35,132 bases of DNA from CAYLXN01 sp964388235 (GCA_964388235.1 CAYLXN010000006.1:1-35132), one strand, 5' to 3'; positions 14,092 through 23,240 are shown, counted from the first letter of the stretch. Notes: a model not told the origin generated them from the letters alone. Made by a program: numbers and translations.

Positions 14092-15357
14092 TTAGTGGAT
14101 GTAGTTGTAATTGCCCACGTAGGCGGCTTGAATCGTAGCGCCTGAGATGACATTATAGCCCTGATAATTCATCTCAGTGACATAGATATCACCATTTGGA
14201 TAAACTTTTTCGACAATTCCAACGTGACCGTAGCCACCGTGATTCTGGAAGATCGCACCAGGAGCCGGCGTCTTATTGACTGCAAAGCCATTTGAGGTCG
14301 CTGATGAAGCCCAGGAAGTAGCATTACCCCAGAGGCCGCCAATCGGTCGGCCTAACTTGAGTCGTCGTTCATAAGAATACCAGGTACAGTTACCATAGGC
14401 GTAGCGGTTACCAGCTGAAGCCCCGCCACCGTAACCGATGGTTGTTAAACCAACTCGACCACCGCCGCCGTAAGCTGAGTAAGAGTTGTAACTTGAATAA
14501 GCTGGCGTCCGGCTAGGAGCGACTGTTGGCGCAGTCACGACTGGCACTGGCGGTTCATAATCAGGGCGCTCATTTTCTGGCAGAACACCGCCAGGAATAA
14601 TAATCTCTTGGTCAGCCACTAGCTTGTTGCTCGATTCGAGGTTATTATAAGTAATTATCCGCTGAGCTGAAGTATCGTACTTATCAGCTAACTGATCGAC
14701 TGCATCCTCTGGTTTAACTTTATAAAGCACGCCATCAACTGGTGGAATTTTAATAACCGTATCAGCTACTGGCTCCGAGCCCGCTTTGATATCATTTGCC
14801 CAACGAATCGTCTGCTCGGTAACTCCGTATTGAGCAGCCAATTGACTTAATTTATCACCTGATTTGACCTTATGAGACTGAATACCAGTGGTCGCTTGGT
14901 CAATATCGACAATAGTTGGCTTATCAACCACGGTTTTGGTAGTCTGAGCAATTTCCTCCTCAGCAGTTGCAACAGTTGAGGCAATCGCCACTTCTGTAGC
15001 CACTGGCAAAGCTGCGGTCTCGGCAATTGTAGCCGCCACAGCGATATCATTGGTTTTAGACGCCACTAAGGTTTTATTAGAAGCTACCGAAGCTGGAGCT
15101 TCTATCTTGGCCGAAACAGATTGAGTTTCGATCGATGAATTATTGATAAAAGCTGGTTTTGGTAAGTAACTTTGAGCTACAAAACCCAACACCAACAAAA
15201 AACCAATGCTATAAGCAACACTGGAAGCTTTTTTCTTGGTTTCGCTGGTTTGAACCAGACGTTTCATAATTTTTTTCTGACAGCGATAATCACACCAAGT
15301 TTTCTTGGCATTTTTCGCATGACTTAATAAATTTCGTTTTATAACTTTACTCCGCAC
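14092..15357 (-). CDS. Secreted peptidoglycan hydrolase with two LysM and a CHAP domain
   Basis: Probable cell-wall amidase or endopeptidase. A basic N-terminus is followed by one membrane segment or signal anchor (AYSIGFLLVLGFVAQSYL, 48-65) and a Thr/Ala-rich linker. LysM repeats follow at about 162-205 (HKVKSGDKLSQLAAQYG) and 211-255 (LYKVKPEDAVDQLADKYD), then a Ser/Tyr/Gly linker, and a CHAP domain from about 315 with C324 (NCTWY), H378 (GHVGIVE) and E395. The longest frame begins at a GTG (15357) whose G overlaps the TAG of a 23-codon upstream frame; ATG at 15267 is an alternative that still keeps the membrane segment. A long leader from the promoter at 15537-15565 precedes it. Confidence 0.88.
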   Translation of the reverse strand: MRSKVIKRNLLSHAKNAKKTWCDYRCQKKIMKRLVQTSETKKKASSVAYSIGFLLVLGFVAQSYLPKPAFINNSSIETQSVSAKIEAPASVASNKTLVASKTNDIAVAATIAETAALPVATEVAIASTVATAEEEIAQTTKTVVDKPTIVDIDQATTGIQSHKVKSGDKLSQLAAQYGVTEQTIRWANDIKAGSEPVADTVIKIPPVDGVLYKVKPEDAVDQLADKYDTSAQRIITYNNLESSNKLVADQEIIIPGGVLPENERPDYEPPVPVVTAPTVAPSRTPAYSSYNSYSAYGGGGRVGLTTIGYGGGASAGNRYAYGNCTWYSYERRLKLGRPIGGLWGNATSWASSATSNGFAVNKTPAPGAIFQNHGGYGHVGIVEKVYPNGDIYVTEMNYQGYNVISGATIQAAYVGNYNYIH

Positions 15358-15358
15358 T

Positions 15359-15430
15359 AAAGATTACTCTTTAGTTGATTACCGATAGTCCTCTTTTTAG
15401 CAAAGAACAAAACACATGATTCGACCATTT
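15359..15430 (-). CDS. Possible 23-codon upstream ORF
   Basis: ATG GTC GAA TCA begins a 23-residue frame (MVESCVLFFAKKRTIGNQLK and three more) in the leader of the LysM/CHAP gene. It stops at TAG, which shares its last G with the GTG start of the hydrolase. Such overlap would couple translation. A second leader frame of 10 codons with a strong AGGTGGAG site lies further upstream. The frame could be chance; there is no homology evidence. Confidence 0.25.
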
Positions 15431-15536
15431 ATATTAATAATATTGTTGAACAAAAGTTGTGCTTGTAACTATCTTGGTAAGCGCTTCAGAGAGAATAACA
15501 TAACTCCACCTGCTATAAACCTAAAGCTACGTAAGT

Positions 15537-15565
15537 ATTTTAGCAAAAAGATCTTTGAATGTCAA
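15537..15565 (-). promoter_or_regulatory. Promoter of the LysM/CHAP gene
   Basis: Minus-strand TTGACA, 17 bases, TAAAAT with a TGC extension, starting six bases after the mltG stop. It implies a leader of 170-260 nt depending on the start codon. Confidence 0.75.
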
Positions 15566-15570
15566 TATTA

Positions 15571-16698
15571 CTACATAACAGAGCATTTAATCTTGCAGTG
15601 TTGGCGAACATTGGCTTCGTGTTCGGCGTCAGTCGTGGCAAAATAAGTAACCTCGTCATCACCCGCCACGAAATAAAGATAATTAGTGTCGGCTGGATGA
15701 ACCACTGCCTTGAGAGAATCAACACTTGGCGAACTAATCGGCGACGGCGGTAAACCGCTGTATTTGCGAGTATTATAAGGAGAGTCGATATATAAATCAT
15801 TATCGGTGCCGGCTAAGCGGCTGGCGTACTGATAAGTCACATCAGAACCGAGCTGAATATCCTCTCTTAGCCGCTTGAGAAAAACTTGGGCGATCTTCCG
15901 CTTAGTTTCGTAATCGGTGTTTGAAGCCTCACGCTCAACAATCGAAGCCAAAATTACCCCCTGATAAGGAGTTAGTTTCTGGGCTTTAAAGCCCGTCACC
16001 AGCTCCTCTCGATCAAAAACCTGTTGATAATGATCGAATGTCATCGCCAACACCTGATCGATTGGCGTATTAAGCCCAAAAACGTAGGTGTCACCTAAAA
16101 TCAACCCCTCCAGCGATTTAGCTTCTGGGAATTGCTTCAAAAACTGATGATTTTGCTTCTTGGAGAAGGCTTGATCAATCTCTTGAGTTTCGTAACCAGC
16201 CTTAGCTAGCGCCTCCCTGTGCGACGGCGTGGTGTCGGTGGCCGTATTTTTAAAATTCAAAGCCGCTCCTGGGTAAAAAGTGATCGCCATCTGCTTAGTT
16301 TTGCCACTAGTCAAAGCCTCAACAATCTGGGCCACCGACATATTAGGCTTGAGCAAAAAAGTACCCATCTGAAGCTTATCGCCAACCGCTTCAAGTCTGG
16401 CATAAACTGAAAAGGCGGTCTTATTTTTAATCAATCCCTTCACTTCTAGCCCTTCGGCGATCTGGTCAACCAATTCACCCGACTTAACCTCAAATACAAT
16501 CGGCTGACCATCTTGAGGATTGGCTGGATTTAAGCTGTTTTTGTAAAAAATCACCGCTGAACCAGCTACAACCACCATCGAAACTAGAATTATTGTTCCG
16601 ACTATTAATGGCCACTTTCGTCGTTTTTGAGGCTTAATTTCGACTTCTGTTGCTTGAGATATATCATCATAAGCATAATTAACTGGTTGATTTATCAT
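15571..16698 (-). CDS. mltG: Endolytic transglycosylase MltG (YceG-like)
   Basis: MltG is an inner-membrane lytic transglycosylase thought to end nascent glycan strands. In 375 residues: cytoplasmic N-terminus, one membrane helix at about 29-51 (WPLIVGTIILVSMVVVAGSA), a LysM-like part with MSVAQIVEALTSGK, GLILGDTYVF, and the catalytic motif ASIVEREAS with E255 as the expected acid. DSPYNTRKYSGLPPSPISSP near the C-terminus is the family signature. The last residues (CKIKCSVM) are an unusual Cys-containing tail. The ATG overlaps the ruvX stop as TAATG. It is the last gene of the ftsA transcript. Confidence 0.95.
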   Translation of the reverse strand: MINQPVNYAYDDISQATEVEIKPQKRRKWPLIVGTIILVSMVVVAGSAVIFYKNSLNPANPQDGQPIVFEVKSGELVDQIAEGLEVKGLIKNKTAFSVYARLEAVGDKLQMGTFLLKPNMSVAQIVEALTSGKTKQMAITFYPGAALNFKNTATDTTPSHREALAKAGYETQEIDQAFSKKQNHQFLKQFPEAKSLEGLILGDTYVFGLNTPIDQVLAMTFDHYQQVFDREELVTGFKAQKLTPYQGVILASIVEREASNTDYETKRKIAQVFLKRLREDIQLGSDVTYQYASRLAGTDNDLYIDSPYNTRKYSGLPPSPISSPSVDSLKAVVHPADTNYLYFVAGDDEVTYFATTDAEHEANVRQHCKIKCSVM

Positions 16699-17108
16699 TA
16701 TATTACCTCCAAATAGTCTTCTAAAATTATAGCGGCCGCACCAGCATCGATGTCTTCTCTTGAGTAATTCTTGCGATAAGCCTGCAATCTTTCTTCTGCC
16801 AAGACGCTAGTCAGCGATTCATCCTGAAAAACCACTTTAGGGTATAATTCCTTTAGCTGACGGACAAAGGCTTCCACTTCATCAGTTTGCTTGGTCGCTT
16901 CCCCTGATTGATTCCGCGGATAACCAACAATCACTCGATCAATTTTCAGTTCATTAATTAGCCTTACTACTTGCTCAAATTTTTGCTCATCGTTGATGAT
17001 CACCCCATAAGGAATGGCGATTTTCACCTCTGAGTCAGCAGTCGCAACTCCAATTCTTTTGCCTCCATAATCAAGCCCTAAATAATTTTTTGCTCGACCA
17101 AAAGACAT
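16698..17108 (-). CDS. ruvX: RuvX/YqgF, putative RNase H-fold pre-16S rRNA nuclease
   Basis: YqgF proteins have the RNase H fold and are implicated in 16S rRNA 5' processing; some also act on Holliday junctions. The 136-residue protein has YLGLDYGGKRIGVATAD near the N-terminus, VIVGYPRNQSG, FQDESLTSVLAE and DIDAGAAAIILEDYL, the three conserved acidic sites of the family. It is joined to both neighbours by TAATG stop-start overlaps, so it is co-translated with the upstream baseplate-J-like protein and mltG. The mix with division and wall genes is notable, but operons of ruvX with mltG are common. Confidence 0.94.
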   Translation of the reverse strand: MSFGRAKNYLGLDYGGKRIGVATADSEVKIAIPYGVIINDEQKFEQVVRLINELKIDRVIVGYPRNQSGEATKQTDEVEAFVRQLKELYPKVVFQDESLTSVLAEERLQAYRKNYSREDIDAGAAAIILEDYLEVI

Positions 17109-18706
17109 TATTTCAATTCAATTTTAATTTTTATCTTGTTAGGATTGTTTGGTGCTCGACTGACCCAAAAAGGCCTAATGTCAACGTCGACACTATTCAC
17201 CCCCTCAATCGCCTGATAGTGAGACTGAATATCGCCCGAAGCTTTGCCCTGTGCAAACTCGCGGACTTTAGTCTCATCGATGTTTGGTCCGATTTCCACC
17301 TGAGTCACAAGCTCAACCGACGAAATTCCGCTAGTTGGCTGGTAATTTTTAAATTGTAAATTATCTAATCCGTGATCATAAATTCGCTGATTTTCATTCA
17401 TTTTATCGTCCGATTCTTTATTTTTTATTGCCGAATCAATCGACTGTTTGAGTAAATCACGACTAACAGCCGATATCGAATACTCGATATCTTGCTCTAG
17501 TTTTGCCTTACCATCCTTAACTTCACTATCAACTTCATGACTAGCAACGATTTCACCCTCCTTGGCGCGCAAGCTTTCGTTGATTACAATCACTGACGAG
17601 TCAAATTTGTTGACTAATTCATTTTTAGCTTCAGTCGTAGGAGCTTCTTTAAGCTTCTGCTTGGCAGCTTCGATGTCTTTTTGAGTGACGACCTTAATCT
17701 GTCGCTTACTGCCACCCGTCATATCACCGCCAACCGCCTGAACGTTTCTAACTGATGAAATAAACTCTCGAGAAGACAAATTATACTCTTCACCGATGTC
17801 CTGCGCCTGCACTTTTACTGAAGCTTTGCCACTAATATCTTCGCCATCCTCTGTTTCGCTAGAGCCAGGAACCGTGACATCACTAACCGTTATAAAATTA
17901 AGTCCGTTGCTTGAAAACGCTGTTCCAGCTGGAATTGTGGCCGAGCTACTGCCCTTGACCTTCTCTAGTGATACAGTGCCCGTAGCCTTGGAGCCAATTT
18001 CTTTTTCACCTGTAGCATCAAACTCAACGGTCTGCTGCTTGGTCAAGCGCTGTACCTGAACATGGACTACTCCATTTTCAACATTGGTTGCGGTCGAATC
18101 TTCGGCTAATTTTAAGCTCGAATTTAGATTTTCGGTCTTTTTAGAAGAAACAATCGTGATTTTAGCGCTCGGAGCAATAACAATTGCCCAAACCAAAAAC
18201 AACACCAGCGCTAATACAGCACCACCAATGAGCAAAAACTTCTTTTGAAACTTTTTGTGATTAGGGACTTTGACTTTGCGCTTAGGCTTAGCTTCTTTAG
18301 CCGCTGCCAACGGAGCCACTGCCGAGGACGGACTTTTGCTGGCAGTTTTTGTCGGCTTAGCGGCAACTGGCTTAACTGGTGCTTCGCTGGTAATAATATC
18401 GCTTTCCCCGTCAACTTTCAAAGCGTCAATCTCTGGCAATTCTGGTTTGCTCTGGAGCGTCTTGGCAATCGGCACCCTCGCTACCGCAGCTAGCCGCTTT
18501 AGCGCTTCATTATTAGTAATCACCACCAGATATTTATCGTTGGCTTTGGTGGTTTTCGCCAATAATTTCAAATTCACCGAACTTTGTAACAAACTGAGTT
18601 GCTTCGACGGCACCAAGGCAATTATTTTCTCTGGACTAGCTTTGATTTTGCTAATCAAACTAGTGATATCATCATTATTATCTATATAAATTACTTCTTT
18701 ACTCAT
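17108..18706 (-). CDS. Membrane protein with baseplate-J-like extracytoplasmic domain
   Basis: A 532-residue protein found in the ftsA operon. A cytoplasmic domain (1-110) with alternating VPSKQLSLLQSSVNLKLLA and VVITNNEALKRLA patterns is followed by a Lys/Ala/Pro-rich linker and one membrane helix (FLLIGGAVLALVLFLVWAIV, 157-176). The outside part has ATGTVSLEKV...ATIPAGTAFSSNG and a GKASVKVQAQDIGEEYN segment, a pattern I associate with baseplate J/gp47-like proteins of CPR genomes. Its role is unknown. Its place between ftsA and ruvX-mltG suggests divisome or wall function. It starts one base from the ftsA stop and ends in a TAATG overlap with ruvX. Confidence 0.75.
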   Translation of the reverse strand: MSKEVIYIDNNDDITSLISKIKASPEKIIALVPSKQLSLLQSSVNLKLLAKTTKANDKYLVVITNNEALKRLAAVARVPIAKTLQSKPELPEIDALKVDGESDIITSEAPVKPVAAKPTKTASKSPSSAVAPLAAAKEAKPKRKVKVPNHKKFQKKFLLIGGAVLALVLFLVWAIVIAPSAKITIVSSKKTENLNSSLKLAEDSTATNVENGVVHVQVQRLTKQQTVEFDATGEKEIGSKATGTVSLEKVKGSSSATIPAGTAFSSNGLNFITVSDVTVPGSSETEDGEDISGKASVKVQAQDIGEEYNLSSREFISSVRNVQAVGGDMTGGSKRQIKVVTQKDIEAAKQKLKEAPTTEAKNELVNKFDSSVIVINESLRAKEGEIVASHEVDSEVKDGKAKLEQDIEYSISAVSRDLLKQSIDSAIKNKESDDKMNENQRIYDHGLDNLQFKNYQPTSGISSVELVTQVEIGPNIDETKVREFAQGKASGDIQSHYQAIEGVNSVDVDIRPFWVSRAPNNPNKIKIKIELK

Positions 18707-19978
18707 CTAAATTCTCAATATTTTATTTAATTTCTCTTTAAAGTTAAAATCAACCTCTTGATCATCTTGAATTGTATCATAACCAACCCGCAACAACCCC
18801 AAACCAGTGATCAGCGTATGATCAGAAATTAGCCCCGTCTCGTCTTCAATTCCCATAACATCCTTAAGTAAAATATGCTTAACAATCGGCTTGCGACTAA
18901 ATAACAGCGACGAATCCCAGTCATAATTGCTTAATTTATCAACTAGCATCTCTAGACTGGCGCCGCCACCACAAAGCAAAATATGATTCGGCAGCTGATC
19001 AACGTTTTTAAATTCCGACAGCGATAGCTCGATACCTGACAGCCAAACCGTCAACGCTTTCTCAATAGCCGCTTTAGCGTCAGCTTTAATTTCAGGCTTC
19101 AATTTTTTATTACTCAAATTTAGCTTGATTTTCTCGGCTTCTTCAAAGGAAATATTGAGATCGTTGGCGATAGTTTTAGTAAAACTCCGACCGCCAATGC
19201 CAAACATTTTGGTACCTTCGACACCACCATCGTTAACCACAGCAATATCGGTCGTACCGCCGCCAACATCGGCTAAAATAGCCGTAAATTCGCTGGCCGA
19301 ATCAGTGCCAATTACTGACCGACTGACCGCAAAAGGCTCAGCCGACACTGCCACTAATTCCAATTCTAATTCATTAGCAACACTCTCTAGCGCCCCGATA
19401 TGAACCATCGGCGCAAAAGCATTATAAATCTGAATCGCTACGTCCTTCCCTTGGAAACCGATCGGATTCGACACTTTATAGCCATCAATATGCAAACTGA
19501 CCAGAGCTGAGTTAACCAGCTTGATTTCGACATTTTCATTGCCGGTCTCAAGACCGATTTCTCGCTGAGCCTGGCTTAAAGCCCGATCTTGAACTTTTTC
19601 AATGATAAATTGCATCTCATTTTCGTCCAGTACGCGATCAGGTTGCGGCCGACGATAGCGAATCGTATCAGTATTGCCCTTGACCAGCTCACCAGCGATG
19701 CCCATTACTACTTTCTTGGCCTGAAATCCAGCTTGATCTTCAGCCTGACTTAGCGCCCGTTCGCAGTTGCGAACCACGCCAGCAATATCCGCAATCGCCC
19801 CTGCGTGCATGTCACTCGCCCCTTGTCGAGCCCGGCCGACACCGATAATCCGCAACTTTTCGCCTTCGATTTTGGCAATGATCGCCTTGATATATTCGGT
19901 CCCAACGTCAAGCGCCACGATCGCATTATCGCCCTCCTCAAGATGTTTGTCTTTCTTCTTAAATCTAGAAAATACCAT
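18707..19978 (-). CDS. ftsA: Cell division protein FtsA
   Basis: Actin-fold ATPase that links FtsZ filaments to the membrane. The 423-residue protein has phosphate-1 motif VALDVGTEYIK (D24), the SHS2-type inserted domain, the second phosphate motif ADVGGGTTDIAVV, and CGGGASLEMLVD near the adenosine site. The last ~13 residues (FNFKEKLNKILRI) form an amphipathic helix, as in the FtsA membrane-targeting sequence, which favours FtsA over PilM or EutJ relatives. ftsZ is not in the window. It is the first gene of the operon with the baseplate-J-like protein, ruvX and mltG. TATAAT lies eight bases before the ATG, so the leader is very short. Confidence 0.9.
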   Translation of the reverse strand: MVFSRFKKKDKHLEEGDNAIVALDVGTEYIKAIIAKIEGEKLRIIGVGRARQGASDMHAGAIADIAGVVRNCERALSQAEDQAGFQAKKVVMGIAGELVKGNTDTIRYRRPQPDRVLDENEMQFIIEKVQDRALSQAQREIGLETGNENVEIKLVNSALVSLHIDGYKVSNPIGFQGKDVAIQIYNAFAPMVHIGALESVANELELELVAVSAEPFAVSRSVIGTDSASEFTAILADVGGGTTDIAVVNDGGVEGTKMFGIGGRSFTKTIANDLNISFEEAEKIKLNLSNKKLKPEIKADAKAAIEKALTVWLSGIELSLSEFKNVDQLPNHILLCGGGASLEMLVDKLSNYDWDSSLLFSRKPIVKHILLKDVMGIEDETGLISDHTLITGLGLLRVGYDTIQDDQEVDFNFKEKLNKILRI

Positions 19979-19986
19979 ATAAGCTT

Positions 19987-19992
19987 ATTATA
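19987..19992 (-). promoter_or_regulatory. -10 box of the ftsA operon
   Basis: Minus-strand TATATAAT just before AAGCTTAT and the ATG. It lacks the TGn extension and has no clear -35. Confidence 0.55.
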
Positions 19993-20015
19993 TACTACTT
20001 GTGCTAATTTTAAAA

Positions 20016-21920
20016 TTATTCTGCCTGCAAAATCGCTTTGACTCGACGCACGCCGGCTGATGAAGATTCTTCTTTAACAATCTTAAATCGTTCACCATCA
20101 GGAGCAATATCGGCCGTATTCTCAACATGCGGTCCGCCACAAATTTCCTTGCTAAACATTTTATCACCTTCACCCACCTGATAGACCTTGACCCGATCAC
20201 CATAGCGGTCGTCAAAATCACCGTGCGCCCCCGCCGCGTAAGCCTCGTCTTTCGACATTTCACTCATCATCACTGGCAATTTGTCAACAATCGCTTGATT
20301 GACCAGCTGTTCGATTTCGTCCAGCTTGTCACGAGACACTTTTTCTGGATAATTAAAATCAAATCGCAGGCGCTCGTCAGTAATATTCGAGCCTTTCTGA
20401 TTAACATCCTCGCCTAGCACTTTCTTCATTGCTGCCAACATCAAATGAGCTGAAGTGTGCAGCCGCAATTGTTTGTCAGTTTCGCCCTCAAGGCCACCCT
20501 TAAACATACCCTTGGAAGCCGTTTTTGACCGCTCGCGTTGAGAAGTCATTTCGGCGTCAAATTCAGACTGCCAATCATTGGACAATTTAATTCCCCGCTT
20601 GGTCGCTTCCTCAGTCGATAATTCCAGCGGAAAGCCAAAAGTATCATAGAGCTTAAATAGCTCTTGACCACCAACGGATTCAATTTTACCTGAAGCCACC
20701 AACGAGCCGAGGCGCAAGAATTCTTTGACGCCTTTATTCAGGGTTTTACGAAAAGTCCGCTCCTCTTGAGATAAAATCTGCACCACCATATCGCCATATT
20801 CTTTGACTTCAGGATAATCATCTTTATACATACTGATCACCACAGGGCCAACTTGTTCAAAAAAATTTTTATCAATCCCAAGCTCATAGGCCTGTACCAT
20901 CGCTCGGCGAATAAATTTACGCATGACGTAGCCGTGCTCTTTGTTGCTTGGCATACAGCCATCAACCGCCAAAAAAGCCGCCGAGCGGACGTGATCAGCA
21001 ATAATTCGCATTGCCTCAAGATGATCAGCATACTGCTTGCCGCTTAACTCTTCTAGCTTATCAATAATTGGCTTAAGCAAACTGATTGCAAAAACATCAG
21101 GATCACCTAATGCCGCTGCGGCAATTCGCTCTAATCCAGCCCCAAAGTCGATATTTTTCTGCTCAAGCGGTTCAAAACTGCCATCTTCCAATCGACGATA
21201 CTCCATAAACACTTGATTGCCAATTTCCATAAACCGACCACCATCACTAGCTGGGTGAGATTTACCAAAACTCGGATCTTGATTGTCTTCACCAAAATCA
21301 TAAAACACTTCACTATCAGGCCCACACGGGTCGCCAATCGGTGTATTTTCGATACTGCCGCCACGACTCCACCAATTTTCTTTGTCATTGTAGAGGAAAA
21401 TTCGCCCGCCCTGCAGGCCCAGCTTATCGCCAGCTTTAGCAGTGTCGAGCTCAACTACCTTCGGATCAATGCCATGCTTAGTAAAAATTTCTTTCCAGAC
21501 CCCAACCGCCTCCATGTCGGCCGGAATGCCATATTTTTCACTGCCGATAAAACAAGTCGCATAAATTTTGTGCGGATCGAGCCCAACTTCTTCGGTTAAA
21601 AATTCAAAAAACCAATTAATCTGCTCGCGTTTAGTATAGTCACCCAAACTCCAATTACCTAACATTTCAAAAAATGTAGTGTGACGATTGTCGCCAACCT
21701 CGTCAATATCTTGCGACCGAAGACAAGTTTGACTGTCCGCCAATCGCTTGCCGCCAGGATGTTTTTGCCCAAGCAAAAACGGCAACAACGGCTGCATGCC
21801 CGAGCCAGTAAATAGCGTCGTCGGGTCATCTTTTAACAATAACGGCGCCCGCTTGATAATTACGTGATCTCGCTTTTTAAAGAAATCTAAAAATCTTTGC
21901 CTAATTTGCTGTGTATTCAT
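20016..21920 (-). CDS. alaS: Alanine--tRNA ligase, without C-Ala domain
   Basis: Class II synthetase for tRNA-Ala. In 634 residues the class II core (TTLFTGSGMQPLLPFLLG; EMLGNWSLGDYTKREQ), the tRNA-binding helical region and the editing domain are present. Editing zinc ligands are visible in HTSAH (near 488) and CGGPH (near 593). Bacterial AlaRS is usually about 870 residues; here the protein ends right after the editing domain (SSSAGVRRVKAILQAE) and the ~240-residue C-Ala/oligomerisation domain is absent. The stop TAA is followed immediately by the ftsA promoter, so the gene is not just split by a nearby frameshift. The TGC-TATAAT box lies eight bases before the ATG. Confidence 0.95.
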   Translation of the reverse strand: MNTQQIRQRFLDFFKKRDHVIIKRAPLLLKDDPTTLFTGSGMQPLLPFLLGQKHPGGKRLADSQTCLRSQDIDEVGDNRHTTFFEMLGNWSLGDYTKREQINWFFEFLTEEVGLDPHKIYATCFIGSEKYGIPADMEAVGVWKEIFTKHGIDPKVVELDTAKAGDKLGLQGGRIFLYNDKENWWSRGGSIENTPIGDPCGPDSEVFYDFGEDNQDPSFGKSHPASDGGRFMEIGNQVFMEYRRLEDGSFEPLEQKNIDFGAGLERIAAAALGDPDVFAISLLKPIIDKLEELSGKQYADHLEAMRIIADHVRSAAFLAVDGCMPSNKEHGYVMRKFIRRAMVQAYELGIDKNFFEQVGPVVISMYKDDYPEVKEYGDMVVQILSQEERTFRKTLNKGVKEFLRLGSLVASGKIESVGGQELFKLYDTFGFPLELSTEEATKRGIKLSNDWQSEFDAEMTSQRERSKTASKGMFKGGLEGETDKQLRLHTSAHLMLAAMKKVLGEDVNQKGSNITDERLRFDFNYPEKVSRDKLDEIEQLVNQAIVDKLPVMMSEMSKDEAYAAGAHGDFDDRYGDRVKVYQVGEGDKMFSKEICGGPHVENTADIAPDGERFKIVKEESSSAGVRRVKAILQAE

Positions 21921-21928
21921 AGACTAAA

Positions 21929-21937
21929 ATTATAGCA
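21929..21937 (-). promoter_or_regulatory. Extended -10 promoter of alaS
   Basis: Minus-strand TGC-TATAAT, eight bases before the alaS ATG. The leader is about one or two bases. Confidence 0.65.
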
Positions 21938-21985
21938 TAGAACAGATAAAGATTGAATTATCAAGCGAGAAGTGACAATAATTAT

Positions 21986-23167
21986 TTACGACAAAACTAT
22001 ATTAGCTCGATGAGCCATTTCCGCCTGCTCGTCAGTCCGAATCATATATAGCGGTTTTGAAGCCTCTGTTGCAATATTTACAACGTTATCAGTTTTGGCA
22101 ATATTATAATTTTTGTCTAAATCTAATTCAAAACCGAGATAGCCGAGATAAGCGCAAATATTTTCACGAACGTCAGCTCCGCGCTCACCCACTGTGGCAG
22201 TGAAAACGATGGCATCGACACCGTTCATAATCCCCGCCAAGCCACCGAGAGTTTTGACTAATTTATAAATATAAGTCTCATTGGCAACCTTGGCCTTAGC
22301 GTCACCTTTTTGTTCCGCTTCAAGCACCAAGCGCATATCGTCTGACAGTTCCGACAAGCCCAAAAAGCCAGCTTGCTTGTTTAAATATTGCTCCAATTCA
22401 TCGTCCGATAAGCCAAGCTCTTCCTTGACCATCAGCGCCACCGACACATCAATATCCCCAGAGCGGGTCGCCATCATCAAACCTTCCAGCGGCGAATAAC
22501 CCATCGAATTATCAATACTTTTGCCATCCTGAACCGCTGAAATACTAGCGCCACCGCCCAAATGGCAAACGATCAATTTTTCAGGCAAAATCGCTTCGCG
22601 CTTCATAATTTCGACAATTGAACTGACCGAAATGCCGTGAAAACCAAACCGACCAATATCGAGCTTGTCTTGTAAATCAGCACTGATCGCATAGCGAAAA
22701 GCTTTCATCGGCTTGGTCGCATGAAACGACGAATCCGACACTGCTACCACTGGTAAATCAGGATAAACTTGCTTGAAATATTTAATTTCCGCCAAATTGA
22801 CACCAGTATGCAGCGGCGCCTTAGACTGAATCTTTTCAAGTTTAGCGATAATTTCCTCATCGACCAATTGATCTTTTTGGAAATCACGACTTGGCGCCAC
22901 TAATCGCGCCGCTACGGCATCAATTTTCTGATCGTCGCCAAGCACACCCTGTTCACGCAAAATTCGTTCACATTCGCCAGCCGCTCGAGCAATGTCAGTA
23001 ATTTTCAAATCGACTGGCTTTTTCTCACCGCCATCAACAGCAATTTCACAATATGCTTGATCATTAACATATTCAAAATGCAAGGTTGCCAAACATTTAT
23101 CTCCCTGATAAAGCGCATATTTTCGACTGGCTGAGCCAGGATTAGTTGCTAAAATAATTTTATCCAT
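21986..23167 (-). CDS. ackA: Acetate kinase
   Basis: Catalyses acetyl phosphate + ADP to acetate + ATP, the substrate-level ATP step behind phosphoketolase. The 393-residue protein starts with ILATNPGSASRKYALY (the N-x-G-S-S motif with an Ala), has DSSFHATKP, FGFHGISVS, the ATP-binding VCHLGGGASISAV and SGDIDVSVAL. Length and motif order fit the family. A leader of about 25 nt with AAAGGAGAC precedes the ATG, unlike the leaderless neighbours. It is divergent from the ACP-hydrolase-acpS-pta operon, with 124 bp between the start codons, so Ack and Pta are near each other but on opposite strands. Confidence 0.95.
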   Translation of the reverse strand: MDKIILATNPGSASRKYALYQGDKCLATLHFEYVNDQAYCEIAVDGGEKKPVDLKITDIARAAGECERILREQGVLGDDQKIDAVAARLVAPSRDFQKDQLVDEEIIAKLEKIQSKAPLHTGVNLAEIKYFKQVYPDLPVVAVSDSSFHATKPMKAFRYAISADLQDKLDIGRFGFHGISVSSIVEIMKREAILPEKLIVCHLGGGASISAVQDGKSIDNSMGYSPLEGLMMATRSGDIDVSVALMVKEELGLSDDELEQYLNKQAGFLGLSELSDDMRLVLEAEQKGDAKAKVANETYIYKLVKTLGGLAGIMNGVDAIVFTATVGERGADVRENICAYLGYLGFELDLDKNYNIAKTDNVVNIATEASKPLYMIRTDEQAEMAHRANIVLS

Positions 23168-23196
23168 CGTGTCTCCTTTTTCTTTACTATAAATTA

Positions 23197-23205
23197 ATTA
23201 TAGCA
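23197..23205 (-). promoter_or_regulatory. Extended -10 promoter of ackA
   Basis: Minus-strand TGC-TATAAT about 30 bases before the ATG. The transcript has a Shine-Dalgarno (plus strand 23171-23179). Confidence 0.65.
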
Positions 23206-23240
23206 TGCAATAAATGTTGTTTATCCTACCTATTGATAGT

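Noticed and set aside
15358..15530. c-di-AMP riboswitch in the leader of the LysM/CHAP gene
   Set aside because: Such switches precede wall hydrolases in other bacteria, but I see none of the conserved motifs here.
20127..21599. Several long antisense ORFs within alaS
   Set aside because: They have shadow composition and no start signals, and alaS is unambiguous.
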